Of a stretch of DNA of 64,000 bases, positions 11,845 to 23,907 are shown one piece after another (the first letter of the stretch is position 1; each line of letters starts with the position of its first letter). Source of the stretch: Stromatinia cepivora (lineage: Eukaryota > Ascomycota > Leotiomycetes > Helotiales > Sclerotiniaceae). The stretch lies in the NCBI GenBank assembly GCA_014898415.1, contig RCTD01000001.1, positions 930,001-994,000 of the forward strand, written 5' to 3'. The notes under the pieces are model-generated. The model searched no databases. It worked only from the letters and a program-made list of their open reading frames with translations, and was not told where the DNA came from. A program made the translations under genes and the position numbers.

Positions 11845-11895
11845 TCATCCATCCCTTCATTCATCCCTTCATTCATCCCTTCATTCATCCCTTCT
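11845..11895. repeat. 12-bp tandem repeat
   Basis: Four copies of the unit CATTCATCCCTT in a row, with no associated reading frame. Confidence 0.75.
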
Positions 11896-12359
11896 TTACC
11901 AACACTGGGTCGCACAGCGAAACAAACTTTTAAACCTTCTCAATAATTTTGGGGATAAACCTGGAGAGAGCATTGATTCTGCTACATCATACATTTTCTA
12001 GTAGTAAAAATTTGGCATTGATATTGGGGAAAGGATCTTCTGCATTAACTTAATTCCTATTGCCTGAATAAAAGCCTCAAGCACCACGCCTGAAGAGAAT
12101 TAGTTAGGTACGTACCGCTACCTAGTATTTATCAATCCCATTATCCATTCAGCTGATTCTCGGTTAGTAACTTCCAAACCTTCTCGCATACGTCACTCCA
12201 ATCATACCTCTTCCTTCAACACTAAAATTCATGCACAATTTAATGCTTGCTTAACTTCGGGGATTGTGCATACGAAAGTGGCATGAATGGAAACCCATCT
12301 ATTTTGTACTACGAACCGTATTGTACTGCATTAACCTGCGGAGGCTGTGTAACTCCGTA

Positions 12360-12795
12360 CGGAGGTTGATGGGGTAAGTATTGTAAGACATTTTTTACCC
12401 ACAAATCGCTGTTTTTCCTGTCTTTTGATGCTGCTTTAAACCATTTGAATAGATATTGAGCTGTTCTCCCTTCAAATTTCGAATTCCGAAAATTTTAATT
12501 GTATTTCGAGGATTTCAATAAAATTTCAACAATTTAATGATTTTGAAGTTTTTAAAGTTTATATAATCTTTTTCAATAACTTTAGGATAGATTTTTGAAT
12601 AAAGAATTAATGATTTTGAATGATTTTGAATGATTTTAAATAGATAATTAAGAATTTACAATACTTTAATCACTTAGATTTCATCATACAAATTTTCAAT
12701 CAGCGTAATGATATTATTGGTCAGAACCCCTGTCTGTGGAACCAAGCACGGTCATTTTTTGGTATGTTTTACAATACTTACCCCATCAACCTCCG
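12360..12795. mobile_element. MITE with 32-bp inverted ends and TA flanks
   Basis: The left end begins CGGAGGTTGATGGGGTAAGT and the right end is its reverse complement. About 31 of 32 bases match before the sequences diverge. TA lies on both outer sides (12358-12359 and 12796-12797), the target duplication of Tc1/mariner-type elements. The 436-bp length, AT-rich interior and lack of a reading frame fit a non-autonomous element moved in trans. Confidence 0.8.
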
Positions 12796-12797
12796 TA

Positions 12798-13445
12798 CAT
12801 ACAGCTTTACAGCTTTACATTAACTTCCACATACGGAAAACCCGAATTCTCTAAACACGAGCCAACAGAGCAAAAGCAAAAGCAAAAGCAACAACACCCA
12901 AGAGCCGCTTAACTTTGACTCAAAACCCATCAAAGCAATCCCTGTTTCCATACCCCCTTTTCTTTCCTTACGACGAAGCTGTCTGATCTATTATCTCATC
13001 TCTTTATAAGATTATCAATGCCTATGTAGCACATAACAAACATATTGAATTCCTCACGCAAAGAAAGTTCTTCTTTGCACCTTCAAAACCATTTCTTTCA
13101 AAGCTCCCCAATTGTCATCAAATTAAACACTCAACACTCAACACTCAACACTCAACACTCAACACTCAACACTCAACACTCAACACTCAACACCACCAAC
13201 CAAAGCGATCCAAAAGAAAAAATATATATATCTCAGGGTCCTAAAAAAAAACTTAATCCAGTGGACCCCTTGATTTTAGCAACATTCGGAATAACAAGCA
13301 TGATCATAAACTTTTACTCGTACGGAGTACCATAACAAGTTAAGTACCTATCCCCACAAATTATTCGTGTTCCGTCCGTTTCTTAGGTAGGTCTTAGATT
13401 GGTTAGATACCTACCTACCTATCAAATACCGTATAAACTTGATAA
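12798..13445. other. Intergenic region with 7-bp repeat
   Basis: No convincing gene. A 96-codon open frame at 13045..13335 depends on the CACTCAA repeat and is probably not coding. AGCAAA and TACC short repeats are also present. Confidence 0.5.
13128..13191. repeat. 7-bp tandem repeat
   Basis: About nine perfect copies of CACTCAA. Confidence 0.9.
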
Positions 13446-13568
13446 ACTCGGTTTGGGTCTAACCATATTCAGTTCTAGCTTTTCTTATCCACTTTGCTAA
13501 TTCCTTCAATCATATACATTATTCAGCTTCTCCATCTTTGAATCAATCGGGTTAGACCCAAACCGAGT
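13446..13568. repeat. 123-bp element with perfect 19-bp inverted ends
   Basis: ACTCGGTTTGGGTCTAACC at 13446-13464 and its exact reverse complement at 13550-13568. The 85-base interior is AT-rich and non-coding. It could be a very short MITE or a transcribed hairpin. No target-site duplication is evident at its edges. Confidence 0.75.
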
Positions 13569-16189
13569 ACCGTGCGAAAGAACCTTACTACTTTGTACGA
13601 CTTTGTAGTGATCTACCGATGCCGTGGCTCCAGTCGTTCCCCCGTTTTTGGGTACTGATATTGATATTGATATGCTAGCTGGGTCTTGTGGTAGGATTTA
13701 CCTGGGAGATTGAGACTCTTCATATTGGGCCAATTCCTGGACGGACGAATATTAAACCGTTTCTACCTGGAATTCCTGGTGGAAAGTTCGGCGGCTCGTC
13801 GAGTATAACTCTCTAGCCACAATAATCTCATCAATTCATCGAGACTGTAGGAGGTGGTTTAATGTATGGTTGGTCTGACCCAAATGTCAAGACTGCGAAC
13901 TTCTCGGGTTTAGGTTTATATGGTATGTGAATGGGATTTGAGGGAGGGAATGGAATGTATATTTCATCTGTAATCATCGATATATCACATATCCTTCCTC
14001 TCATGCCATCCCATCTCTCCCTTCTCCCTTTATATCAATATACCATCTCATCCCATCTCATCCCATTCCTTCTCACCAGGTCTCCATACCATAAACAAAC
14101 CCTCATCACAACCAACCAACCAACCCGGTGCCCTTCCTTCCCTCCATCTTCAACTCCCATCCCCACCACATACATATATACCTAGGTACTCCCTATATCT
14201 ACCACCCCTCCCCCCGTTATCCTGATCAAACAAATCTATTTATACATTTATACATTTATATCTTTATTTATCTATCTATAAAACCCAAAACCAAAAAAAA
14301 AAAAACAAAACAAAGATCAACAACTTTCATAATTGAACAATACATGCTTTTGAACCCTTCAAACTTGGGTCCAGGTCAAGAGTTCAGTTTTGTTTCTTGG
14401 GATGAGATGGGATGATAAGATAAATAAGATGTTGAGATAGATGAGGGTAATAATATCTTTAAGAAAGTTATCTAATAACTAATATATCTTATTACGACAT
14501 TCCTTATATATACCCCCGCCTACAATCGGAACAAAATATAAAATAAATCTTTCTTCCATTCTTTTTCCCTCATTTTACACTTTTCATATATAATCTCCGA
14601 ACCAATTATAGCAAAATAAGATTCGCAACGATATTTTCTAATCTATCTTCCATATTATATCTGTTCCTTTGATTTCTCTTCTCTCTTCAATTTCAATTTT
14701 TTCATCATCTTTGTCATCTTTTTATCATACTCATCACACTCATCATTCTCCGCCTCGAGTTTACCAAACAGTATGTCGTCAATATCTGTTTTGATCTTCT
14801 TCCGATGCTGCAATCCATCGCTTAGTCCGACGGCTGTAGAATTCTGCTTTCGTTTTCGGACTTCTGGGCGCTGATTGGTATTCTATGAAGTATCAGCAAT
14901 ATATTACCTCAGTTGTAATGGCTTGTATATTACCATTGCTTCAAGATTTGTTTTGATGCGGAGGTTAAAAGTGAGGCAAGCAGATTATACAGGGAAAGTT
15001 TGCCTTAATTATTCGAAGTTCATGGTGGAAAGACTTGGCAGAGGAGATACAACATATATTGGCGAAAGAATATGGATCTTTCTGGCAAATGTAGAGCTTT
15101 GCACTGATTTGTGAACAATCAATATATCCTTGAAACCTATATCTTTCTTATTTACTTAAGGGTCTAGTAATTGTGGTAATAGCGGGAAAGAAATGGGTCC
15201 TATAGATGTATCGGAAATGCCGCCTCAGCTGTCTCAATATGATCAGGATGGAGAAGGATGAGCAACACAAGTCGTGATCCGGGAAGCGGCAAGGTGATTT
15301 CTACTGAACATCTAGCGGTGGAAGTTGCTCCCTATGGTTCTATATAGATATGTCGATCTAGGATATCTGTTCGGTACTTTGTCTGCGTCGCCTACAAGGG
15401 GTAGAGAAGTCAAGTAGTAGTCTCCGCCACGAACCGCTCTTTTCCAGCACTTTCTTGTCAGATACTCAGCCGGAAAGATCCTCAGGAAGGAACAACCGAC
15501 CTATCAAAATTTGCATTGATCAAAGAAGGGATAAGTGGACCAGTATACTCCGAGCTCGAGAAAAATTGGGTGGTATGAAGTCATGGGACATTGCAGCGGT
15601 ATTTATCCTCCTATTCCTCCGCATAGCTTCTCTCTCAGCGATCATTGAGGTTATCGAAAATTCCCTGGTCCACCAGCTGTTCTCTTCCTCCATGAGCCTA
15701 CGCAGATCCTGTACAAACACTGTTATATCTGCGTATCAGAACCCTGGTTCTCTGTTTCGAAGTCAAATACAAACCCCACAACCATGAGCCGTCCACGGTG
15801 AACAGGTGGGTAGGCGAGGCGAATTTCGTGAAATGGTGCAAGGCCAGGTATGGGCATAAATGACTCCATAATGGTGCTTGCGTAATAGGTGTTCTTTTCT
15901 TTTCCCGGCTGCTACGCTGCGAGACGAATTCGTATTACCGACAGCGAGCCGGGGCGGAACCTCAGGTGAAGCAAACGAGGCCCTGGCAGCCTGACTAGAG
16001 TACGTCACAGGGAATCTTCGTATTCTGCATCCTCCTGCAGGGTTAAGAAGCATCACATCATGTATACCTATAGGCAATAAGAAGATATCGATAGTGTAAC
16101 AAAATCAGAAGAAGTAATCCAGACTATGATCTAAGAAGATGTAGGGACGGCAACAGCGCCAAAAGAAAAAACGTATTGTAACATGATCC
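13569..16189. other. Intergenic region without supported genes
   Basis: Contains TC-rich and A-rich simple sequence (13980-14300) and a tract resembling a long pyrimidine-rich leader (14550-14770). Short open frames occur at 14772 (34 codons), 14875..15114 (+), 15455..15787 (+) and 15520..15720 (-). None has a recognisable domain or a clear exon chain, so none is called. Confidence 0.4.
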
Positions 16190-16582
16190 TCATCTCCTGC
16201 CAATACAACCGAAATAAAGGCGTCGAAGCCACTGAACATTAATACTCCAATCAACTCTCCATTCTACCCATGCTTCCTCTTCATCGTCCGTGTCCCAACC
16301 GCTCGTTTCGTTTAATACACTCGAACCTTCTCTATTGGTCGATTTCTGCTCTGCTCTGTATCCCTTCCCTAGCGTCGTACTCGGAATACAATCGCTCTGT
16401 GCCACAATTTCTCTCACTTCATCATCCGACTTTCCACTGTTCAATCCCTGCAAAGTGATGCGACTCTCCTGGTCGATCGGAGCTTCTGCTACATCTCCCT
16501 TATCTTGCATATTACCCCAGGACCAATTGCTCCATGATGCACTTCTTCTCACAACAGCAAACCCTTGCGAATTTTCTTTCAT
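16190..16582 (-). CDS. Hypothetical acidic protein or C-terminal exon
   Basis: Open frame of 130 codons, 18 bases downstream of the degraded P-loop gene and on the same strand. The protein is rich in Trp, Ser and acidic residues, with an acidic patch SGWDTDDEEEAWVEW. It could be a separate small gene or the tail of the upstream gene joined by an intron I cannot place. No family was recognised. Confidence 0.3.
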   Translation of the reverse strand: MKENSQGFAVVRRSASWSNWSWGNMQDKGDVAEAPIDQESRITLQGLNSGKSDDEVREIVAQSDCIPSTTLGKGYRAEQKSTNREGSSVLNETSGWDTDDEEEAWVEWRVDWSINVQWLRRLYFGCIGRR

Positions 16583-16600
16583 ATTGTCTCTGCCGCCTAT

Positions 16601-17385
16601 TCAGGATTGCATTTGTAGTATCTTGACGAGCCTATTTCTTCTGGTCTGCCACTGTGTATAATGTTCTATCATCAGAACATCGTTGATCCATAGGCGCTCG
16701 AAACATTCTTTGGGAATTTCAAAAGTTGTTGTGCCGGAATAAGGAGAGATCTGATTATCGAGGAAACATTTATCAATCGTAAGCTGTTTGTTTTTCGAGA
16801 TATCAGCAAAAAAAGAGCAGAGAACGTTTCGAAGATCTGGGTATAGTTCCATCAGTGAGGTTTGCAAAAATCGAGGTTTCGATTCGCCGACCAGTTGTGC
16901 AATCCTCTCCCTCCATTCAGAAGTTCCTCCAAACGAGCAATCTGTATTAGCAATCCAAAGAAAGCTGCATTGGGTCCGATACTTCTGGAGTATTCTATAA
17001 AAGACTTCACAACTTTCAAAACTTGTTTCTGAACCACAGTAGAATATAAGAACGATATTTCATAGAAAATGATTATTTTCAGCTATGATTTTGTTTAGTT
17101 CCTTTGAGGTCGAGTATTCTTGAAATACAAGCTCGAATTTCAACGGACCACCTATTTCCGATATAACGGGATATTTTATAGGGGCAGAATGGTTATCTAT
17201 TGAAAAATGAAGCTAGATCAAATCACATAATCAGATTTAGTGTATCGAGAATTGAAGGAGAAACCGAGTATATACAAACTTACAATAGGAAGATCGACGA
17301 TCATTCGGCTGATTATTAGAGACTTTCCGACGCCTTGATCTCCAAGAACAAGTAAGTACATTATTTCTCTGACATTATTGGACAT
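16601..17385 (-). pseudogene. Degraded P-loop GTPase-like gene (Ras/Rag-like)
   Basis: Exon 1 (17385..17284) starts MSNNVREIMYLLVLGDQGVG and continues KSLIISRM, an ideal GxxxxGKS P-loop on a hydrophobic strand. Intron 17283..17213 has donor GTAAGT and acceptor TAG. Exon 2 runs from 17212 but meets TGA at 17060-17062. The next stretch, EISFLYSTVVQKQVLKVVKS, continues one base out of frame to about 16910. A second one-base slip near 16915 moves to the frame of WRERIAQLVGESKPRFLQTS, which ends at 16601. The three pieces line up with the helix-strand order of small GTPases of the Ras/Rag type, but switch II (DxxG) and NKxD motifs are not recognisable. Two frame breaks make a pseudogene likely; unusual splicing is the alternative. 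Confidence 0.55.
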
Positions 17386-17856
17386 ACTGAATAGAGTGCA
17401 GAAGGTGAAATGAGGTCCTTGGAGATGTGTTTGTGTAATCCTTCCCTATGATTGTGTAAAGTGCTTACACTGGTTGCCTCGTTCCATAAGCTTCCTCTTA
17501 TACATTGTAGGAAGATATAGGGCATATCAAATAGAATGCTACATTAATCTGACAAAGCTCCATCCACATGCAGGAAAAGTTCAAGTCCGGGTACGGTGGT
17601 ATTGTGAATCAATTACAGTCAATTTGCAGACAGGTGCATAAGTCTTCACCAGATGCACTACATGTGGTCAATTATGTCCTTTCAGAACTAGCCTAACCAA
17701 AAAATACAGGTGGGGATACTTACTAGTCCCGTTTATCGTTGAAATATGTGATTGTCGCTGAGCTCAGTTAAAATTTAGACTAGCCTTGCTTTAAGCGAGC
17801 ACATATAATAGATGCTTCATTTTATCAGACGCTTCATTTCATATTCAACATCAACA
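17386..17856. other. Divergent promoter region
   Basis: 471 bases between two outward-facing genes: the P-loop gene on the minus strand and the unknown gene starting at 17857. No reading frame and no specific operator were seen. It presumably contains both promoters. Confidence 0.45.
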
Positions 17857-19865
17857 ATGGGTCTTGCAGCGAGTCGTGAGTTAGAAGCGCAGTTACATGC
17901 TGTCAACACTGCGAGCGAACCTATCCTCATATTCGAGGATCCTAATGTAAGGCCGATATCAATCAATCTTCCAAATCACATTGTTAAAGAGAAATCTAGA
18001 AGCTGAAAACGCTTGTTGCAATCTGGAAAGAGGTGCCAGACAAATATAAAACCAATTTCACACGAGGCCGCTCAAAAAGGGCAGACAGATTGCCAAAACT
18101 ACGGTCAGGAGCTTCTATTACGCTTCCTCCATCCATCAGAGAGGAATATCAGCTCTGGAAAGCCGATCCATCAACAATAATTCGGCACACTGTTGCTATT
18201 CAGGCTCATAGCTTGCCAAGCCATCCTGTGTCTAGTACCTATCATTTACTCATCGGACTCGAGAAAGGAATTACTGTCCATCGTATACTGCATAGATTTC
18301 TCTGCATCAAACTCCACAAGCTAAAGGCGGCCTTCAATTCCAAATCTCTTCGTGGGAAGACACGGGCTGACTTTCTAGCACTCGTCTTAAAATCCGGCTT
18401 GACTGAGAATCAGAAGGTAGATGTTCAAGGTAACATCGATCGTTGGACAAAAGCAGGGAAAAGATATCTAGCAATCGCAGATGAATTGGATGGAATTGGT
18501 TCATTATTGCTTTTACCAGATGATGTCTCGGCGTCAGTGTAAGTTGTGGATTCTTTCCATCTGGACCCTGCTAAGATAGATAGATGGGAAGAGCTTCTTC
18601 CTTCCAAGGGAATGGAGTTTGATGAAATGATGAAGCGTTTGAAGGATCGGGGAATTTGCAAAGAAGCTGAAAAGATACATGCCAATGACGTCGCAGCGGG
18701 AATAGAGACAGTAATCGGGGGCGAATGGACCGCATTGGAATACAGGCCACAAGGAACGGCTGCTGTTCGCAATGAGAACCTTATGTCCAAGGCGCCAATA
18801 AGAGTCCCGGAAACGGCCGGAGGAGTCATCTCTGCAATCGGAGATGCTAGCACCCAAACCGGCTCGAGCAGAAACAGCAACCCCAATTCGATAAGCACAC
18901 TATTGAATGCTGCAGATTATATTGCGAAGTCCACCCAGGGTCAGCAGCAGTTGTCAGTTAAAATTTCGTCAGCTCCAATCGCCAGCGAAGTACAGCTTGA
19001 TGATCGTGGTCGCGATCATGTCATTATTGAACAAGCTGAGATTGGGAGTAGAGGGGAGAGGAGAGCTTTAGAGTCCCCGGCCAAAGAGGATGGTCCGCCT
19101 AGCAAACGAAGCCGAGTTGATACATTCCAAAGCCACGATTCAACCCTTTCCCAACCATCCAATGTAGTTACACCTGCCCAAGAAGGAGCGATTGGGAATT
19201 CGACTCCGAGGGATGTCTACATCAACGTAGTATCTCAGACAGAGGGTGTTCGGATTAAGGCTATTGAAACTATTGAAGTACATACCCTCGACAGCTCCAT
19301 TAGAGCTACGAATGATCAAAGGGGTAAGTATGAATGCGTGTATATCTTCGAGCTGAAGCTGACAACAATGGATCTAGAAATTGAGTAGGTATTTAGCAAT
19401 CCGCAAAAAGAGAAATTGGATAGCAATCTTGAGGAACCATTTCACAGTCCTGTGATGGCTAAATATCAGATGGATCTAGAGAATCGTCGTCCGCCTGTTA
19501 TGTTAATGCTACCACGAAATCAAAAGCAAGATTGTACATTCACCATTACCGTCGACCTTACGATTGGATTAGAACTAATTGAACTATTCGATTTACAAGC
19601 TCAATCTACTCAAGGTCGGCTGCAACAATACTCGAATATGCCAAAGGAAAAGCTATTTCTTCTCGGAGATAATCTTTTTCAAGGGATAATTCGTTGTGGG
19701 AAGTTCAAATCGGAATCGGGACCTCGTTGCACTTGTGTCTATGCATTTATCACTAAGGACGATACGAATAGTAATGATATCACATTTTCTATTATGGTTG
19801 ATCGAGATTGGGGGTATCAACTTAAACACATGTTTGGATTGCGAATATTTGAAGTTGGCTCCTAA
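17857..19865 (+). CDS. Uncharacterised protein, about 619 aa
   Basis: Proposed exons 17857..17946, 18000..18538, 18584..19337 and 19389..19865, all joining in frame. Intron 1 (GTAAGG) and intron 2 (GTAAGT, 45 nt, branch GCTAAG) are convincing. Intron 3 uses donor GTGTAT and acceptor TAG and removes the in-frame TAG at 19386-19388; if it is not spliced, the protein stops there, and a separate downstream product is possible. Residues 1-210 are basic and helical with no known motif. The middle is Ser- and Pro-rich with a possible nuclear signal, PPSKRSRVD. The last 150 residues look like a beta-rich globular domain, with LMLPRNQKQDCTFTITVDLT near its start. I do not recognise the family. The stop lies only 18 bases from the stop of the opposing gene. 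Confidence 0.6.
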
Positions 19866-19883
19866 CTATTTCCTCAGATCATA

Positions 19884-20706
19884 TCAATCAGATAGTTTAG
19901 CATATCCGTTGGTGGTATCATCCATGAGTTCGCATATATAATCCTTCGGAATGATGAATTCTTCAATAGGATCGACATTTTCCTTTTGCTTGATTGCATC
20001 CTTTGTTGTTGAATGATATATATTGATCCATTGACCTTTAAACTCAATCTTCCTATCGTGGTCACTTTCTCTGATGTACCAGAGGTCAAATTTCGTCTTT
20101 TCCTCAGGCATAATACAACAAATAACTTTCGAGGCCTTTTCAGATATGTTCAATAAAGTCCCATATACATGATAGTAGGGTATATTCTCACCAAGTAAGA
20201 TATCGATTTGATGATGTTTGTGCGAAGGGATAATGTCGCAGATGGAGTATCGTCGTAGATCGATGAGATTGCAAGTGGAATGTTGTATGTGGATGAATAG
20301 AAAGACGCGTTCTGTGATGAACCTATACCCAGATCAGCAATAATAACAGAAATATAATAGTTACTGCGCATTACCCTATACACTCCTCCTGAAATGCAAG
20401 TAGATGAGGAAGGTTAAGGTCGAAATTTGTCGCGTTTCTGGAAGCTTGCAGACTCGAAGCGGGGTTGTTCGATTTGACTGTTACGCAATTAGCAATAACT
20501 CGCAGATATACGTAGGGGATGCAGACCACTTTGCGGATTCTTTTGACCGAGATGAAGCTGATGCGAAGGATCGAAGGTTGGAGAAGTAGGATGAATATTT
20601 GATGTAGAATTGAAAAAAATGCGATGTTGACCAAGATGAGGTACAGATTTGGTGGAGTTAGGCTGGGTTTGGCGGGGTCAGTTGCCTGATGAGGTGAAGT
20701 CGACAA
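19884..20706 (-). CDS. Uncharacterised protein, about 256 aa
   Basis: Two exons, 20706..20375 and 20322..19884, joined across an intron with donor GTAATG and acceptor TATAG. The start is the first ATG of the open frame (MSTSPHQATDPAKP). A hydrophobic stretch near residues 21-42 (LYLILVNIAFFSILHQIFILLL) could be a membrane anchor. The C-terminal half is charged and probably globular, including KFDLWYIRESDHDRKIEFKG. No family was recognised. The gene is convergent with the preceding unknown gene (18 bases between stops) and sits at the edge of the retrotransposon, 260 bases from its LTR. Confidence 0.5.
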
Positions 20707-20965
20707 ATGTCGGCCGGGTTTCTTTTTTTGGTAGCTCTGAATAACTTAGTCAGCTCAAATTGACATCATTTGCTTGCTTGTTACATTCTCGACTTCTTGC
20801 ATCTCAACAATATATCACCCTAAGCATCTAATTTTCTTCTATTCTGATATATTTTTGTATGTACCAAGCTCTTATTTCGAAATATGCTACGTGGATTTCG
20901 GAATCCCGATATTACATTGGCCCGGAACAGATTCCTATTGTGACGCACAAGAGCCGTAGTAGAGC

Positions 20966-21220
20966 TGAATAAACAGGGTCAATTATGTTCTTTAGAATCT
21001 ATAATTGAAGAACTATAACTTGTAAGGAACAATTAAATATATATATACAAATACTCATTTGTGGGCTGCAAGATTGTATATAAGCATTATTAGGGTTATC
21101 ATTTTATTATACTAAATCGTATGATTTGTAATATATATGTATAGATGATTAGTTTATAAATTGATATAAAAAATAAGAGATATTATGTAATTAGTTTTTT
21201 ATGATTTACAATTTGTAACA
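20966..21220 (-). repeat. 3' LTR of the retrotransposon
   Basis: 255 bp bounded by TG and CA and closely matched by 27729..27983. A purine-rich tract (GAAAGGAAAAATAG on the minus strand) lies directly inside it, as expected for the polypurine primer before a 3' LTR. Its inner half is strongly T/A-mutated relative to the other LTR, while its outer half keeps more G and C. Confidence 0.85.
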
Positions 21221-21319
21221 CTATTTTTCCTTTCGGAAAAACTCGTTTTCGAATATTTTATTCCTTTATTCTATTGTTATTTCACCAGAAATCAGATTTT
21301 ATAAAGGTTTATGAGTTTT

Positions 21320-21640
21320 AAATCAATTAGATTGATCATTTTAATTGATTTAATCAATTTACTGGAAATTGATCAAATTGACCAAATTAATCAACCAAAT
21401 TAATCAAAATAACAAATGAATTAATCAAATTGATCAAATTGTTCATTAATTGGTTAAATTAATATTGATTTGTATTTTCCTTGATTTAGGGAATCTTTGA
21501 AAGGAAAAAGTTTCAATAGAAAAGGGAAGGAGATTGAATTATGATATAATGATAATGGATGGTTAATATGATCAATTTCGAAATCGATCAAGTTAATCGA
21601 CCAAATTGATCAAATCGATCAAATTGAACGAAATCGATAG
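21320..21640. repeat. GATCAAATT-type low-complexity tract in the retrotransposon
   Basis: Dense short direct and inverted repeats of ATTGATCAAATT and AATTAATCAA variants just inside the 3' LTR. It is probably a RIP-simplified non-coding region of the element. Confidence 0.6.
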
Positions 21641-23907
21641 GGGTAACGTTATATTTCGTTTTTACTATATTTAAGCTTCCCTTTGTATGATTTTTGAAAT
21701 GATTATAGGTATAAGTTTTTTGAAATATATTATCTTCGTATTATCTTGGTGGTGGCAGCTCGTCTGTTGTATAGAGCTCGGGCCATATATATATACAATC
21801 AAATTCTCTCGAATTTGTATGGGTTTTCGATCCTTTCACGATTATATACGTATATACCATTATAAAATTATAACATCTAATTTATTATATTGAAGAACAC
21901 TTTTCTTTCCCTTAATTTCATAAATAAATCGTTATCTATATAATTATAATTATCTTTTCTACTCTTATAGAGCTTTATTCAATCAATTAATTGATTAGGA
22001 GGATCAGGTAATATTGGATTGGTCAGATGAAAATCGTATAGGAGGTATAATGATATTTTAAGATCGGAAGCAGGATACTAGATAAGATCGATATTGTTAT
22101 TAAATTACAAAATTCTATATAATAGGGTTTTTCATATTTTTTTTATTATTAGGATTTTTTTCATTTTTTATTCCGAATCATTAGTTATATTAATAGGCGG
22201 AGATGGTTCGAGTATCTGATTAGGAAAAGGATTGTTATATGCTTTGCGTAATTAATCTAAAGGGAAAACAGGATGAATTTTTATTGTAATCAGGAGTTCG
22301 AATTTGAAAAAGTTTCCAAATCGATTAATGATCTTGAATCTTCTTTGAATTAAGAAGTTCAACTTTTTAAATGATCTCTAAATAGAATAACTTTTTATAT
22401 TGAGCCATATATAATCTCCGATATCGAAATCGATCTTACACTGGTGAGCATTCATGGATTTCGACATCTTGGTTTGGATATGCAATAAACCTTCTTTCGC
22501 TTGTGCGAGAGCTAATCTATTGCATTCTACGTATATACGGGCATTATGTATATTTATATTATCTATTGATTTATTAACATCTTCCTTCTATTCCTATATA
22601 CGTTTTAGTGCATACCTGTATAGGGTTTTGTAGGGTATAAACCCTTCTAAAAAGTTGTATAGAAGAATAAATTGCATATAATCCATTATAAATAGGAATT
22701 CTGATTAATTGTTTTGATAATAATTAACAAACGATCTTAATTGTTGTTGAAGGTATTGATTATAGATCTCAATTTGATTATCGATTTGGGGATAATAAGT
22801 AATAGATAGTTTGAGATCGATTTTTAGGATTTGGCTGAATTTCTTTTAGAATTGTAATATGAATTGAGGGCTGCGATTCGATATTATAATGTTAAAAGGA
22901 CTATAATATTGATATACATGGTAAAGATATAATTATATTTGAGCTTGAGCATCGATTGATTTATAACAAGGTATAGAGATAGTTTGCTTTGTTAATCGAT
23001 CAATAATGATTAAAATATTATTATATCTGTATTTATCCTTATTAAAGTTGTAATAATCTATAATGATATATTGCTATACTTGATTAGAAATCGGAAGTGG
23101 ATATAATAAATCGGGGGTACAATTATATAAAACAGAACTGTATTTGCAGGCATGATAATTGCATATATATCTGATTATAGTATTGTGTATTCTAAACCAG
23201 TAATATTGTTGAAATAATAAAAGGTAGATTTTGCTTATATCAGGATGAATAATAAAAACGGAATTATAGATTTTACAAATCAGGTAAATTCGAAGGTTAT
23301 CGATATTAAGTATTATTAGATGGTTATTATAAAGTAAAAGATCATTTTGGAATAATATATATTTATAACTTTGGGTAGTTTGTATTCTGAATATTAATAA
23401 GCTATCTATAGTTTTATTTACTTCGATAATATAATTAATTAGATCAAATCAAGAAACGATTTCATTCAAATCGATACTAGTAATCGCTGTTTTATCTGAA
23501 TAATGTTTTTGTAAAAAATTTTTTATGATTTCGGTATTAATTTGATTATCTTTAATAAATTATTGGAGACGATTCTTTTTTTTGATATAATTTTGAAGGT
23601 TTAATTTGTTGGTCTGATAAATTAAAGCGTCGGCAAAAGGATTATCTTTTTCAAAGTAATATATAATAATGAAGTTATAATTGGTTAGAACTTCTATTCA
23701 ATAAGTTTGTTAAACATTGAGAGTTTTGATAATTATAAAATATTCAAGGGCTTTATAATTGATATAAATCTTGATTTTATATGATGAACTGATAAGTTCC
23801 GTTTTTCAATAATTGAGAAATCGAATGATTAATAGTATTTCCTTATTATAAACTTTATAGTTTAGTTTAGTGATAATTATGGTTTTGGAGAAATAAGCTA
23901 TAGGAAA

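Larger units (their letters stand above)
10225..12359. other. Intergenic region upstream of BOS1
   Basis: Presumed 5' leader and promoter of BOS1 nearest 10225, then long DNA without convincing coding sequence. It contains a TG microsatellite, a TACC run at 11227-11243 and a 12-bp tandem repeat. A 68-codon frame at 10427..10633 on the minus strand could be an upstream ORF of the kinase mRNA, but nothing shows that it is used. Confidence 0.5.

Noticed and set aside
13045..13335. 96-codon frame
   Set aside because: Depends on the 7-bp CACTCAA repeat; no motif and no intron partners.
15455..16077. Open frames around 15.5-16.1 kb on both strands
   Set aside because: Short, overlapping and without motifs or splice chains; coding potential not supported.
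18425..18898. 157-codon minus-strand frame
   Set aside because: Antisense to the well-supported exons of the unknown plus-strand gene.
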